DNA of 64,000 nucleotides, taken from assembly GCA_946415365.1 (NCBI GenBank), contig CAMKSE010000022.1:1-64000 (forward strand), written 5' to 3'. This DNA is from an uncultured Prevotellaceae bacterium (GTDB lineage Bacteria > Bacteroidota > Bacteroidia > Bacteroidales > Bacteroidaceae). The position numbers and the translations under genes were made by a program. Positions 25,311-35,384 of the stretch are shown piece by piece. Position 1 is the stretch's first letter, and each line of letters opens with the position of its first letter. The notes beneath the pieces were generated by a model. That model saw only the letters and a program-made list of their open reading frames with translations. It ran no database searches and had not been told where the DNA came from.

Positions 25311-28310
25311 TTAGAAATTCAGGTTTACGCCAAACATAAATGAGCGGGGACGGGGATAGATCTCCTTGTCGATGCCCTCACCACTGATTTCAGGGTCGAG
25401 TCCGCTGTATTTTGTGATGACAAACGGATTCTGTACGGTGAAATAAACCCTTGCACTCTGCTTGTCGGTGAAGAGTTTCGGGAAGGTGTAGCCCAGCGTG
25501 ATATTATCCATACGGAAGAACGAAGCATTCTGGATGTAGTAACTGCTACGGTACTGCCCCGCCTTGAAATCGTGGTCCCAAGCAGACTGTAGACGGTTCT
25601 TCAGGAAACCGCTTTGGTCGTACATCTGTGAGCCGTCCCATGCCTCACGGTTCGACTGCACATTATTATATACATAGTTGCCGAAACTGGCACGGACGGC
25701 AAACGACAAGTCCCAGTTCTTATACGACAGTTGGTTGCTCAGTCCCATATAGACGTCAGGGGCCGATTTCTTATATGCTATCAGGTCTTCCTCGTCAATC
25801 TTGTTGTCGCCGTTCTGGTCAACATAAGCGCCCTCGATGGGCTTGCCATTGGTATCATACATCTGCTCAAACACATAGAAGGAGTTATAGGGATTGTTCA
25901 CGGCATTGATCTGAATCTTATAGCCAGTGGCACCGTCGATGTCCCCATGAATCACGCCCTTGTAGGACGGATCGTCGTTGAAGGTCAGTTTGGTAATTTC
26001 GTTCTTGTTGTAAGAGACATTATAACTAACGGTCCAGTGCCAGTCCTTTGTGTCAACAGGATGGGCAGCCAACGAAAGTTCGATACCCTTGTTCTCCAAG
26101 GTTCCAACATTTGTCAGCAGCTCGTTGCTGAAATTCGTACCAGCTGGAGCAGTTACGGTGTTCAGGAGGTTGTCAGTCTTGCGGTAGTAGTAATCCAATG
26201 TTCCCGTAATCTTGTTGTTCAGGAAACCGAAGTCCAGACCTACATTATAGGTTGTAGTTTCCTCCCATTTCAGATTCTCGTCATAGGCTTGCGGGGCTAT
26301 CAGGCGATATTTTGTATTGCCGAAATAGTAGTTGGCACCAGCCTTGGAGTAGGAATAGCGAGCCATATAGGGATAATCGCCGTTGTTGAGGTTCTGCTGT
26401 CCTGTGATACCATAACCCAGACGGAGTTTCAAATCAGAAATAGCCTTCACATTCCTCAAGAAAGGCTCGTCGTTGATGCGCCATGCCAGAGCAACCGACG
26501 GGAATAGTCCCCAACGGTTTTCTTTGCTGAAGCGTGAAGAACCGTCATCACGCAGGGTAAAGGTAAAGAGGTAGCGGTCAAGCAATGTGTAGTTCAAGCG
26601 TCCGAAGAACGATACGAGATAGTTTTCGGTCTTGTTCTCTTCCATATCCTTGTAAAACTCAGCGCCTTTCTCTTTGGCGAACTTCTCTGAATAAGGGTAT
26701 TTCGTCCAGTCGGACTTGTAGAAGTGCTGCCAGGAGTAGCCTGCCATCACGTCGATGTTGTGGACACCGAAAGTGTTGGCATAGTCTAGATAGAACTCCA
26801 ACAATGTGTTACGTTTCAACTGCCAGTAACTGGTGTTTTCACCGAAGCCAGCCTTGTAGTTGCCAGCCGACCAAGTCATCGGTGAGTTGTCGGTAATAGT
26901 GACATCGCCCTCTCCTTTCGACACGTCGTAACCCAAATTCAGGTTGGCACGCAGTTCGGGCAGGAAGTGGAACTTGTAGTCGAACTGAGCATTGCCGATG
27001 CTGCGATAGACAGTTGACTTATCTGTCTTGCTGTCAAGCATCGATACAGGGTTCGTAAGACCTATGTCTATAGGCAATCCGTTCACGGGGTTGAGATACA
27101 TGAAGTAGCCGTTGCCGTACTCCGAACCAGTCATATAGACGGGTTGCGTCGGGTCATATTGTGTTGCCAGATTAACTGCTCCCATATCCGGGAAGCGGTT
27201 GGTGGTGTAAATACCCTTCACGTTCAACTGGATATTCAGATGTTTGTCGAAAAGTTGTGGATTGAGGCTCAGGGCACCCGTCAGACGGTCCATTTTTGAG
27301 GTCTTGATGATACCGTTCTCATTGGTGTAGCCTACAGAGACGCGGTAGGGCATATTCTTCAGAGCACCTGATACGTTTATGTTATGGTCGGTACTGACTG
27401 CCGTACGATAGATTTCCTTCTGCCAGTCAGTGTTATTCGTTCCGATGGCGGCCACTTGCGGACTGCCTGCGCCAAACCTATTGTTGACAAACTGCTTGAA
27501 ACTCTCTGCCGACATCACATCCACGTCGTTGGCACGGGTGCTGATCTTCACGTTTCCACTGTAACCCACCTTCACCTTGCCAGCCTGACCTTTCTTTGTA
27601 GTGATGATGATTACACCATTTGAGGCACGGCTACCATAGATGGCCGTGGCAGAGGCATCCTTCAGAATGGTAAACGTCTCGATGTCGTTCGGATGGACGG
27701 TAGCCAACGGGTTACGCATACCGCTGATGTCGCCATCGTCAACGGGCACTCCGTCAATCACGACCAGCGGATTGTTAGAGGCCGACATCGACGAACCGCC
27801 ACGAATGCGGATAGTCGCGCCACCACCAGGGGCACCGCCGTCGGTAATCACACTGACACCAGCCGCCTGACCTACGAGCATATCCGTGGCCGAGGTGACG
27901 GCACCCTTCACCAGTTTGTCTGCACCGAGGGCAGTCACGCTACCCGTCAGGTCGTTCTTCTTCACACGACCATAGCCGATAACCACCACTTCCTCCAGCG
28001 CTTCCGTGTCATCCTCCATGCGGATGGTGACCGTGGGAGCAGCGAGAGCCGTAGCATCCTTGTAGCCCACATACGAGACGGTCAGTCGGTCGCCCTGATT
28101 CGCCTGTAACGTAAAGTTTCCGTCGAAGTCGGTCACCGTCCCACCCGTTCCGTTCACTCGGACGGTAGCACCGATGACGCCTTCTCCGGTAGCATCCACC
28201 ACATGCCCCTTGACCGTAATCTGCTGGCCCAGGGCACTCGCTGAAAGAATCAAGCCGAACAGTGCGGCCAACATCCTCAGAGGCATTTTCAAATGTACCT
28301 GTTTCATCAT
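25311..28310 (-). CDS. SusC-family TonB-dependent oligosaccharide transporter
   Basis: 999 aa from MMKQVHLKMPLRMLAALFGL at 28310; the reading frame stays open further upstream but gives no signal peptide. Order: signal peptide, carboxypeptidase-regulatory-like domain (QITVKGHVVDATGEGVIGAT), TonB plug (VVVIGYGRVKKNDLTGSVTA, IRIRGGSSMSASNNPLVVID, TILKDASATAIYGSRASNGV), then the 22-strand barrel ending NPFVITKYSGLDPEI and FMFGVNLNF. It imports starch oligosaccharides using TonB energy with SusD. First gene of the locus. The 390 bp upstream holds a terminator of the preceding barrel gene but no clear promoter. Confidence 0.94.
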   Translation of the reverse strand: MMKQVHLKMPLRMLAALFGLILSASALGQQITVKGHVVDATGEGVIGATVRVNGTGGTVTDFDGNFTLQANQGDRLTVSYVGYKDATALAAPTVTIRMEDDTEALEEVVVIGYGRVKKNDLTGSVTALGADKLVKGAVTSATDMLVGQAAGVSVITDGGAPGGGATIRIRGGSSMSASNNPLVVIDGVPVDDGDISGMRNPLATVHPNDIETFTILKDASATAIYGSRASNGVIIITTKKGQAGKVKVGYSGNVKISTRANDVDVMSAESFKQFVNNRFGAGSPQVAAIGTNNTDWQKEIYRTAVSTDHNINVSGALKNMPYRVSVGYTNENGIIKTSKMDRLTGALSLNPQLFDKHLNIQLNVKGIYTTNRFPDMGAVNLATQYDPTQPVYMTGSEYGNGYFMYLNPVNGLPIDIGLTNPVSMLDSKTDKSTVYRSIGNAQFDYKFHFLPELRANLNLGYDVSKGEGDVTITDNSPMTWSAGNYKAGFGENTSYWQLKRNTLLEFYLDYANTFGVHNIDVMAGYSWQHFYKSDWTKYPYSEKFAKEKGAEFYKDMEENKTENYLVSFFGRLNYTLLDRYLFTFTLRDDGSSRFSKENRWGLFPSVALAWRINDEPFLRNVKAISDLKLRLGYGITGQQNLNNGDYPYMARYSYSKAGANYYFGNTKYRLIAPQAYDENLKWEETTTYNVGLDFGFLNNKITGTLDYYYRKTDNLLNTVTAPAGTNFSNELLTNVGTLENKGIELSLAAHPVDTKDWHWTVSYNVSYNKNEITKLTFNDDPSYKGVIHGDIDGATGYKIQINAVNNPYNSFYVFEQMYDTNGKPIEGAYVDQNGDNKIDEEDLIAYKKSAPDVYMGLSNQLSYKNWDLSFAVRASFGNYVYNNVQSNREAWDGSQMYDQSGFLKNRLQSAWDHDFKAGQYRSSYYIQNASFFRMDNITLGYTFPKLFTDKQSARVYFTVQNPFVITKYSGLDPEISGEGIDKEIYPRPRSFMFGVNLNF

Positions 28311-28697
28311 ACTTCGTTTTAAATTGTTAATTATATAATAAATAAAAAAAGGTGTCGCTCGAAAATGGCGTTTCCGCAGGTCAATGTCTATCTTTGTTTT
28401 GATGAAGCAGGTAAACATTTCTATTCCTTTGGCCAACGCCATGTGTAGGCTTGCTGACTCGCGTCTGTAAATGTGTGCCTGATGTCGCCCTTGCCTGACA
28501 TCACGTCGGTACGCTGACTTAACTCTATAATAATAGACAGGAAGGGATTAAAAAAGCTAACCATTTTGAGAAAGAAAATAAAATAGCACATAAAAAAAAA
28601 CAGGATTTGCCTTAAATGCAAGTCCTGTTTTGTGTAGTTGATGGTCTGTGTCTGCAACGGACAGGGGTGTTTTACATCTATACCGAACAGCAGATTT
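28311..28697. other. Gap upstream of susC
   Basis: About 390 bp. It contains a strong minus-strand terminator (28597-28640) and an AT-rich stretch next to the susC start. TATCTTTG on the + strand near 28388 has no gene behind it. I see no -7 box clearly placed for susC. Confidence 0.5.
28597..28640 (-). terminator. Intrinsic terminator of the first ECF triad
   Basis: A 14-bp stem (28597-28610 with 28618-28631, one G-U) ends in a run of nine Ts on the minus strand. It lies 60 bp after the stop of the barrel gene at 28698 and separates the triad from susC. Confidence 0.9.
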
Positions 28698-31292
28698 TTA
28701 TAATCGGTTCTTTTCTGCATTACCGGCACCTGTACCCTTATACTTCGACGGGGTAACATTGAATCTGTAGCGCAAGGAGAGTTGGATGCAACGGGAATCG
28801 TTGTCCTCCATTTTACGAAACATCATCCTATTGCTGTAAAGCATGACATGATTGATACCGCCATTGAAAATATCGTTACCAGTCAGTTTAACATTCAGAC
28901 GGTGCTGGAAGAAGTCTTTGCTGATACTGAGCGAGAGCATTGGATTGGTACTGTCAACATAGATGTTTGAACCTGTGTTGCCGTGGGTGTGCATATTGAA
29001 GTCGGCTTGTAACAGCCAGTCGTGAGGTAAAGCCAGGATGTTGCCCAGTTGCAGGGTCAGCATCGGATGGCAGAAACATTTCTCCTGACCATTAAACATG
29101 GACTTGAACCAGGGCTTCATCAACGACACGTTGTATTGCGGAGTCCATGTTATCCCGTTACCTAATTTGACATTCTTCTGTGAACCCAAAGTAATAGTAA
29201 GCCAGTCGGCATGATCGTAATTCAAGTAAGTCACGAAATTCACCTTTGAGTCATCTTCTAGACCGCCCGCCGTATAGAGAATTGGATCGACACAATGGGA
29301 GAAGTTGGTCATCAAATAGAGCCACTTCCACATCACCATCGCGTTTAGGTTGTGGTACTTAACGGGCTTCAGATAGGGATTACCCGTCTGCAGATTCAAG
29401 CGATTTTCGTAGGTAACATCGCTACTCAACTGCCAATATGAAGGGCGTGTTGTTCGCTTCGCATAACTGAAAGACAGTTGCAGATTCTTGACTGATGTAG
29501 AAACAGAAAGAGATGGGAACAGGTCGTCGTATGTACGGCATTGTTCATCACGACGCTGACCACTCACAAAGTACTCTGACTCCACATGTTCGTAACGCAG
29601 ACCTGCCGACAACTGGAAGCGTCCCAGACGTTGGCGTAATTCCACGAAGGGAGCAATGTTGCTTTCGTGCTGTTCGTTATTGCTATTGGCAATGTATCCC
29701 TCTTGATTATCAAATCTGCTTTTCCATCGCGTATTGGTATATTCCTCACCTATCTCTATCTGTCCTTTCCACAGAGGATGGGTAACGAATAGTTTCTCAG
29801 CAAACAGTTTACTGCGTGTCTGACTCTCTGTATTCACATCGCGGTCTTCGTACTCAGTACTTAGTTCTTGCTGCTGATTACGACTCTGCTGTCTGCGTGA
29901 AGTGTAGTCGGCATTGAAGTCGATGCTGAGTTGCCCCACTTTGCCTGTGTAATAAAGATTAGCCTGATGGATGGGGCTGTTCTTATCGCGTCTGACGCTG
30001 CTGTTTTGCAAATGGTCGTATGCCACTCCATCGGCCAGCAGGTCATCATCATACTCACTGCGGGTCTTTACGTAGTCATACGTATTCTGGTAGAATCCAC
30101 CGAAAGAGTGATTATTATTGATTTGGTAGTTGAAACCGAATCGTCCTTCGAGGAAAGGATTACGAACATGATTCTTCTGCTTATTGTTTATCACCCATAG
30201 TGTATCTGCAAAGATGGTCTGTTCGAACTCGCCCTGACTCTTTCTTCTGTTATATGCCCCAAAAAGGTTAGCGAAGAGTTCCAGACCACCCGTGCGATAG
30301 GTAAGGTTGATGCGCTCGTTATTGGCATAACCACGTCCACTGCGTGACCACGATGACAATTCCACACCCAATCCTTCGCCTGCCGCCCGTTTGGTGCGGA
30401 TGATGATGACGGCATTCACCGATGCGTCATAGCGGGCACCAGGGTTTTGGATGACTTCTACATTGCGGATATTGTCAGACTGGATGTTTTTCAGTTCTTG
30501 CAGGTCGCGGAGTTTTCGACCGTTTACATAGATGAGCGGTGCGCCTTTACCTAAGATTTCGAAGCCCTCACCCCGTTTGGCAATCATCGGAACACGGGAA
30601 AGCACATCCTCGGCAGTCCCCATTCGTTCCATCACCGTTCCCTCCACATTCATGACCAAAGAATTGCCCTGTAACTGAACCTTAGGACGTTCGCCAGTCA
30701 CAACGACGCCTTTGATGGTCATTGTTTCGGGCTTCATCTGAATGGTTCCCACTTGTTCATTGCTGCATAGACGATAGACGGTCTTGTAGCCGACGTATGA
30801 GATGCGGGCAAGGACGGTAGGCTGCTCGTAGGGGATGACGAAGACGCCAGCCTCGTTGCTCACGCCTCCACCGATGACGGTCGAGTCTGATGGATGAAGC
30901 AGGTAAACATTGGCGTAGGGCACGGGCTGGCGGTTCTCGTCGATGATGGTGCCTGTCAAGTGGCGTTCAGTCTTATGGGTACACTCCACATAGATTTCGC
31001 TCTCGCCACGCTTCACGACCCGGACGGGATAGAAGCCGACAATCTGCATGATAGCCTCTGTGACGGTCTTGTGCTTGATGCTGGTAGTCACGCGGAAGTC
31101 TTCCAGTTCGTCGTAAATGAAGTTGATGGTGTACGTCTGTTGCAGGTCGTTGAGTTCCATCAAAGCCTTCGACAGCGACACATTATCATATTGTCGGGTG
31201 ATATTCTGTGCATTGCCAAGCATGGTAACGAGGCTGAAGACAATGGTGAGTACCAATCGTCCAGAAAGTGTAATCAGTCTTTTCATGGTCAT
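28698..31292 (-). CDS. STN-domain outer-membrane beta-barrel receptor, triad 1
   Basis: 864 aa with signal peptide (MKRLITLSGRLVLTIVFSLV). Residues about 30-110 resemble an STN/secretin-N signalling domain (YDNVSLSKALMELNDLQQTY, TINFIYDELEDFRVTTSIKH). Next a carboxypeptidase-regulatory-like segment (GTIIDENRQPVPYANVYLLH), a TonB plug (VVVTGERPKVQLQGNSLVMN, VLSRVPMIAKRGEGFEILGK) and a long barrel of the OMP_b-brl_3 type. With the ECF sigma and DUF4974 protein upstream it fits a FecA-like surface-signalling receptor. Its start overlaps the anti-sigma stop by ATGA. Ligand unknown; the nearby starch locus is one candidate. Confidence 0.88.
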   Translation of the reverse strand: MTMKRLITLSGRLVLTIVFSLVTMLGNAQNITRQYDNVSLSKALMELNDLQQTYTINFIYDELEDFRVTTSIKHKTVTEAIMQIVGFYPVRVVKRGESEIYVECTHKTERHLTGTIIDENRQPVPYANVYLLHPSDSTVIGGGVSNEAGVFVIPYEQPTVLARISYVGYKTVYRLCSNEQVGTIQMKPETMTIKGVVVTGERPKVQLQGNSLVMNVEGTVMERMGTAEDVLSRVPMIAKRGEGFEILGKGAPLIYVNGRKLRDLQELKNIQSDNIRNVEVIQNPGARYDASVNAVIIIRTKRAAGEGLGVELSSWSRSGRGYANNERINLTYRTGGLELFANLFGAYNRRKSQGEFEQTIFADTLWVINNKQKNHVRNPFLEGRFGFNYQINNNHSFGGFYQNTYDYVKTRSEYDDDLLADGVAYDHLQNSSVRRDKNSPIHQANLYYTGKVGQLSIDFNADYTSRRQQSRNQQQELSTEYEDRDVNTESQTRSKLFAEKLFVTHPLWKGQIEIGEEYTNTRWKSRFDNQEGYIANSNNEQHESNIAPFVELRQRLGRFQLSAGLRYEHVESEYFVSGQRRDEQCRTYDDLFPSLSVSTSVKNLQLSFSYAKRTTRPSYWQLSSDVTYENRLNLQTGNPYLKPVKYHNLNAMVMWKWLYLMTNFSHCVDPILYTAGGLEDDSKVNFVTYLNYDHADWLTITLGSQKNVKLGNGITWTPQYNVSLMKPWFKSMFNGQEKCFCHPMLTLQLGNILALPHDWLLQADFNMHTHGNTGSNIYVDSTNPMLSLSISKDFFQHRLNVKLTGNDIFNGGINHVMLYSNRMMFRKMEDNDSRCIQLSLRYRFNVTPSKYKGTGAGNAEKNRL

Positions 31293-31933
31293 TCGGCAAT
31301 AATCGTACTGTCGTTCAACACCAAGTGAATGCGTTCAAACGTATTCAGCTGTTCCAACACTTTAGACGCTTCCTGTCGCTGATTCCACTGGAAGAACAGA
31401 CGCAGTGTCTTAGCATCCTCGTTTCTCAACTCCACGCGCAAGCGGTAGTATTCGCCCATGTCGGTGAGAATCTTCTGGAGCGTGGCTTCGTCGTAACGGA
31501 TAATCTTTGGTGCAATGGTGTCGGTTTTGACGGTATCGGCAGGTATCGTCGTAGATGCCTTGGCCGTCATGGGCTGTTCGGTCTGAACAGTCTCTGCCTT
31601 TTGGCTGTTGACCATCCGCACGATGTGGATAGCCGCAAAGGTGATACCCGACACAAACAAAACACCGAGGAATACGGCGGCAACCTTCATCCATCCGCGA
31701 CGGGGCTTGCTGTCAGCGATATGCTGTCCGGCAAACCGCTGCCACTCGGCATCCACATTCACAGTGCTCTTTCTCGAGTTCTCCCAGATCATAGTTTGCT
31801 TCAACAGTGCCGTTGCCTCCATGAGTTCACGCACTTCGGGGTCTTTCAGCATCGTCTTCAATTCCTGCTCCGAGTAGTTCTCTGGATGTTCCTGCATGTC
31901 AAGCAGCATCTGAATCTTTTCGTTCTTTTCCAT
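31289..31933 (-). CDS. Anti-sigma factor-like membrane protein (DUF4974), triad 1
   Basis: 214 aa. The N-terminal 90 residues are a helical, charged cytoplasmic domain. A single membrane helix follows (VAAVFLGVLFVSGITFAAIH, about 86-105). The periplasmic part has a Thr-rich linker and the DUF4974/STN-like fold IRYDEATLQKILTDMGEYYR, LRLFFQWNQRQEASKVLEQL, ERIHLVLNDSTIIAE. It lacks a classical FecR domain. It would bind the ECF sigma inside the cell and sense the receptor outside. It lies 5 bp after the sigma gene. Confidence 0.82.
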   Translation of the reverse strand: MEKNEKIQMLLDMQEHPENYSEQELKTMLKDPEVRELMEATALLKQTMIWENSRKSTVNVDAEWQRFAGQHIADSKPRRGWMKVAAVFLGVLFVSGITFAAIHIVRMVNSQKAETVQTEQPMTAKASTTIPADTVKTDTIAPKIIRYDEATLQKILTDMGEYYRLRVELRNEDAKTLRLFFQWNQRQEASKVLEQLNTFERIHLVLNDSTIIAE

Positions 31934-31938
31934 AGTCC

Positions 31939-32442
31939 TTATATTATTTTCTGTTGATACTCTCTGATTATTGTCATTGCTTTCGTCAGATGTTTGTAAA
32001 CCATCACCTTGCTGATGCCCAGCTGGTTAGCTATCTCCTGATACTTCATGCCTTGCAGGTGGCGCATCTCGAATACCATCAACGTCTGTCCCGTCAGTTG
32101 TTTCTTTGCATAGGTAATGACCTGTTCATATTTACGCTCAACTGCCATTGGTGAGAAATCATCTTCTTCCTCCAAACTCCCTTGCTTCATCTCTGTCACA
32201 TAAAGCTGTTCAAACTTTGCTCTCACATCCTTATGCTCCAGCAGATTCCTACATCTGTTTCTGACACTTGTCATCAAGTAGTTTTCAACGTTCCTCGGCA
32301 TGATGTCCGTCTTTACCAGCGTGGCAAACACCTCGCTCACCACATCGCGCGATTCCTCGTCGTCGTAGAGCATCATCCTTGCCAACTGTATCATCTGATT
32401 ATAGTGCTGGCGAAAAAGTATTTCTATCTCGTTTGTTTTCAT
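31939..32442 (-). CDS. ECF RNA polymerase sigma factor, triad 1
   Basis: 167 aa. Sigma region 2 is seen in FRQHYNQMIQLARMMLYDDE, ESRDVVSEVFATLVKTDI, and VENYLMTSVRNRCRNLLEHK; region 4 in VITYAKKQLTGQTLMVFEMR, HLQGMKYQEIANQLGISKVM, VYKHLTKAM with a helix-turn-helix. It would direct RNA polymerase to the promoters of its regulon. Promoter module R2 lies 138 bp upstream, giving a long leader. First gene of the triad operon. Confidence 0.93.
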   Translation of the reverse strand: MKTNEIEILFRQHYNQMIQLARMMLYDDEESRDVVSEVFATLVKTDIMPRNVENYLMTSVRNRCRNLLEHKDVRAKFEQLYVTEMKQGSLEEEDDFSPMAVERKYEQVITYAKKQLTGQTLMVFEMRHLQGMKYQEIANQLGISKVMVYKHLTKAMTIIREYQQKII

Positions 32443-32579
32443 CTACTATAATAGACAGGAAAAGGGGTGCAAAAGCTAACCCCCTTTAACAACTTTTTTT
32501 CAAATAATCCGCATAATCATCTATTTTAGATTATAATCTCAGTGCTGTACCATTTCGTTTTATTTTTTATTTCGTGCTG

Positions 32580-32692
32580 CGAAGTTACGAAAAAGGGAGG
32601 GAAAAGCCCTCGGCAAAGGCGGAAAAGTAAGGGGCCGGGGGTGAAAGTCTGAACAAATGTTCAGGGGTTTTGTAACATTTCGGGGGGTACGA
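32580..32692 (-). promoter_or_regulatory. Promoter module R2
   Basis: Minus-strand order: CCCCCCGAAATGTTAC-like block, 22-bp core (32663-32642), hairpin with CCCTCGGC arm and CTTTTCC, then -7 box TAACTTCG (32587-32580). Core to -7 box: 54 bp. The downstream gene is the ECF sigma factor at 31939. Confidence 0.68.
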
Positions 32693-32789
32693 CTGAAAAA
32701 TTCACATCATTCCGTCGGATTCCATCGGGGCAATCTGATATAAGGGCAGTGCCAGATTGATACTGACATCTGCCCTAACGAGAGAGAAT

Positions 32790-35381
32790 TTATAGTCGGT
32801 TGCGCTCACTTTGTCCGGCGTGGCTACCCTTATAGCGGCTTCGTGTTGCATTGAATTTCCATGAGAGGTCGATGCCGACGCGTCGGGAGTCGTTATATTG
32901 TTTGAATTTTGTGCGGATATTGATGCCTCCGTAGGCTGTCATCTCTGTGTACTGCGTATGCAGAATGTCATTGCCAAGCAAGGCGACACTGAGGCTCTTG
33001 TCCTTCAGGAACTGCTTGCTGATACGGAAACCGAGACTGCCATAAGTTTTCCTTTGGTAGCAACCAGATTCTTGGTAGGGTGTGATGCTGCCCTTAATGT
33101 TAAGCAACCACGCATGGGGAAGTGTAAATGTGTTGTCAAACGTGAAGTCAGCGCATAGACCATTCCATTGGTACGGCATACCCATGCCTTTGGTATCCCA
33201 ATTGTCAAAGCCCAGCGTGGCGGAGTAATTCATCTGCCAAATGCCAATCTTTGGTGAACAGTTCAGGTCGATGCCATAGCTGTACCACCAAGGAATATTG
33301 CGGTAGTCATCGATTATTACGCCAGGATGATTTACGTCGTCATAGGCACTCTGGAAGGAGGTGATGACGTTTTTTCTATACCCATAGTATAGTTCTGCAT
33401 AGAGCCATTTCCATTGTGATGACCATGAGATGGTGTGACTGGTCTGGGGCTGTAGGTATGGGTTACCCGTATCGTATTCGTATCTACTGCGATAGTTCAC
33501 GGCAGTAGTCAACCTCGAGTATGGCGGATTCCTTCGAGTGCAGTTATAGGCCAGCGTATGTGTCCACTTGTCTGTCTTATAAGTCAGCGAGGCACGAGGA
33601 ATCAGCACATGATAGTCTGGACTCATCTCGTCGTTTCGCTGTCCATTTTGGTCGTAGCAATTGTGCTCGTTCTGCCAGCGGAGACCTGTGTTGAGGGAGA
33701 ACTTGCCTAACTGGAGTCTATAGTTGGCAAAGAGCGACCAGATGGTTGTCTTCTGATGGACGCTGTTGTCGGCAGAAAAGCCGCTCTGGGTGAAGCCGCT
33801 CGTGCGGTCAACTGTGGATGCCTCCTCACCGAAGGTCAAATTCCCTTTTGGAACAGGAGCTGTGATAACCAACTTTTCTGCCAATAGTTCGTTTGCAGTA
33901 TTCGTACGACTGCTGACATTTGGCTGTATATCTGACCTCGGAGAATTATATGTGCCGCCATCCATCTCGGACAGGTTGTGAGCATCGTAGTAGTCGGCAT
34001 TAAAATCAATCTTCCATTTACCAACCTCACCAACATAGTAGGCATTGACGGCGTGGGTCATTCGGGGCTTTTCTAAGGTTGTCGTGACGCTATGACCACC
34101 GTCAACAAGTTTACCGTCCTGCCATACCTGATCGTCAGAGGTGCGCAGGGTCTTGAAGTCGCCGATGTAGTTGTTGGCGGTGTAGGTAAGTCCGAGGGAA
34201 TGGTGTTCGTTGATTTCCCAGTTCCAGCCGAGGTCAGCAAAGAAGTACTTCACCCGTACGAGGCGTTCTGCAGACTTCTTATAGTCCCATGTGGACGAGG
34301 CTTGCAACTGGTCATTGGCCGTGTAGGTGATGAGTTGGTTGTTGTCCGTCAGGTAACCTCGGGCAAAGAAGTCCATGCCGTTTCGGGTGCGATAGTTCAA
34401 GGCTGCGTTGCCATTAGCATAGTATTCTTTGCCCTGGCGGTAGGCAGCGGAGAAGTTGCCGCTCCAGCCCTCGCCTGTCTTACGGACGGTCTTGAGTTTA
34501 ATCACGGAGGTGACATCAGCGCCATATTCCGCACCGGGGTTTGTGATAATCTCTGCCGATAGAATCTCATCGGCACGAAGGCGGTCGAGTTCTTCTGCAT
34601 TGCGCACTTTCTTGTTATTGATATAGATTTCAGGTTTGCCATGACCTGCTATTGTTCCGTCGCTCATCATCAGAGGCAGATGGGTGAGCATATCCGTGAC
34701 AGAGCCGAACTGTTCTAATGGTGTCCCCTGCACAGTGACCTTTAATCCATTGTCTGTTGCAGTATATAAAAGCCTTTGGCCTTTAACAGTTACCCCTTTC
34801 AGCGTTTGTGTCTTTGGCTTCATCCGTATTGTGCCAAGTTCTGCGTTGACGCATTGCTTGTAAATTGTTTTGTAGCCGACGTAGGATATACGGGCGAGAA
34901 CGTGATGTTGCTCGCATGGAATGACGAAGAGGCCGCTTTCATTCGAAACTCCACCAGTAATCAATGTGGAGTCCTGGGGCGAGAGCAGGGCGATGTTGGC
35001 GTAGGCTACGGGCTGGCCTAGCTCGTCGATGATGGTGCCCTTGTAGCGGTTGGCGGTTTTCTGCGGACACTCGACGGTGATTTCTGTGCTGTCGATGCTC
35101 ATGCGGATAGGATAGAAGCCTATCATCTGACGGATGGCATCGGGCACGGACTTGCGATGAATAGAGGTGGTGATGTGGAAGTCCTCCAGTTCGTTGTAGA
35201 GGAAATTGATTTCGTAGTCTGTGGCCTCGGCATTCAGTTGGCGCAGGGCATCGCTGAGCGACACATTATTATATTCATGCGTGATGCGTTGGGCTGTTCT
35301 TGCTTGGGCAAGCGTCCCTATGGGTCGAGCGGCTGTTGTGACGGCGCACAGGAACAGCAGTATTGATATAACGTTTCTCAT
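32790..35381 (-). CDS. STN-domain outer-membrane beta-barrel receptor, triad 2
   Basis: 863 aa, signal peptide MRNVISILLFLCAVTTAARP. Same plan as the barrel of triad 1: STN-like domain (YNNVSLSDALRQLNAEATDY, EINFLYNELEDFHITTSIHR), regulatory segment (GTIIDELGQPVAYANIALLS), plug (VTVKGQRLLYTATDNGLKVT, EIYINNKKVRNAEELDRLRA) and a barrel ending SWKFNATRSRYKGSHAGQSE, RNRL. The matching C-terminus YKGTGAGNAEKNRL in triad 1 shows they are paralogs. Likely a TonB-linked surface-signalling receptor. 3-bp gap to the anti-sigma gene. Confidence 0.88.
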   Translation of the reverse strand: MRNVISILLFLCAVTTAARPIGTLAQARTAQRITHEYNNVSLSDALRQLNAEATDYEINFLYNELEDFHITTSIHRKSVPDAIRQMIGFYPIRMSIDSTEITVECPQKTANRYKGTIIDELGQPVAYANIALLSPQDSTLITGGVSNESGLFVIPCEQHHVLARISYVGYKTIYKQCVNAELGTIRMKPKTQTLKGVTVKGQRLLYTATDNGLKVTVQGTPLEQFGSVTDMLTHLPLMMSDGTIAGHGKPEIYINNKKVRNAEELDRLRADEILSAEIITNPGAEYGADVTSVIKLKTVRKTGEGWSGNFSAAYRQGKEYYANGNAALNYRTRNGMDFFARGYLTDNNQLITYTANDQLQASSTWDYKKSAERLVRVKYFFADLGWNWEINEHHSLGLTYTANNYIGDFKTLRTSDDQVWQDGKLVDGGHSVTTTLEKPRMTHAVNAYYVGEVGKWKIDFNADYYDAHNLSEMDGGTYNSPRSDIQPNVSSRTNTANELLAEKLVITAPVPKGNLTFGEEASTVDRTSGFTQSGFSADNSVHQKTTIWSLFANYRLQLGKFSLNTGLRWQNEHNCYDQNGQRNDEMSPDYHVLIPRASLTYKTDKWTHTLAYNCTRRNPPYSRLTTAVNYRSRYEYDTGNPYLQPQTSHTISWSSQWKWLYAELYYGYRKNVITSFQSAYDDVNHPGVIIDDYRNIPWWYSYGIDLNCSPKIGIWQMNYSATLGFDNWDTKGMGMPYQWNGLCADFTFDNTFTLPHAWLLNIKGSITPYQESGCYQRKTYGSLGFRISKQFLKDKSLSVALLGNDILHTQYTEMTAYGGINIRTKFKQYNDSRRVGIDLSWKFNATRSRYKGSHAGQSERNRL

Positions 35382-35384
35382 GGC

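Noticed and set aside
28380..28400. + strand TATCTTTG near 28388 as a promoter
   Set aside because: No + strand gene follows; it points into the 3' end of a minus-strand gene.
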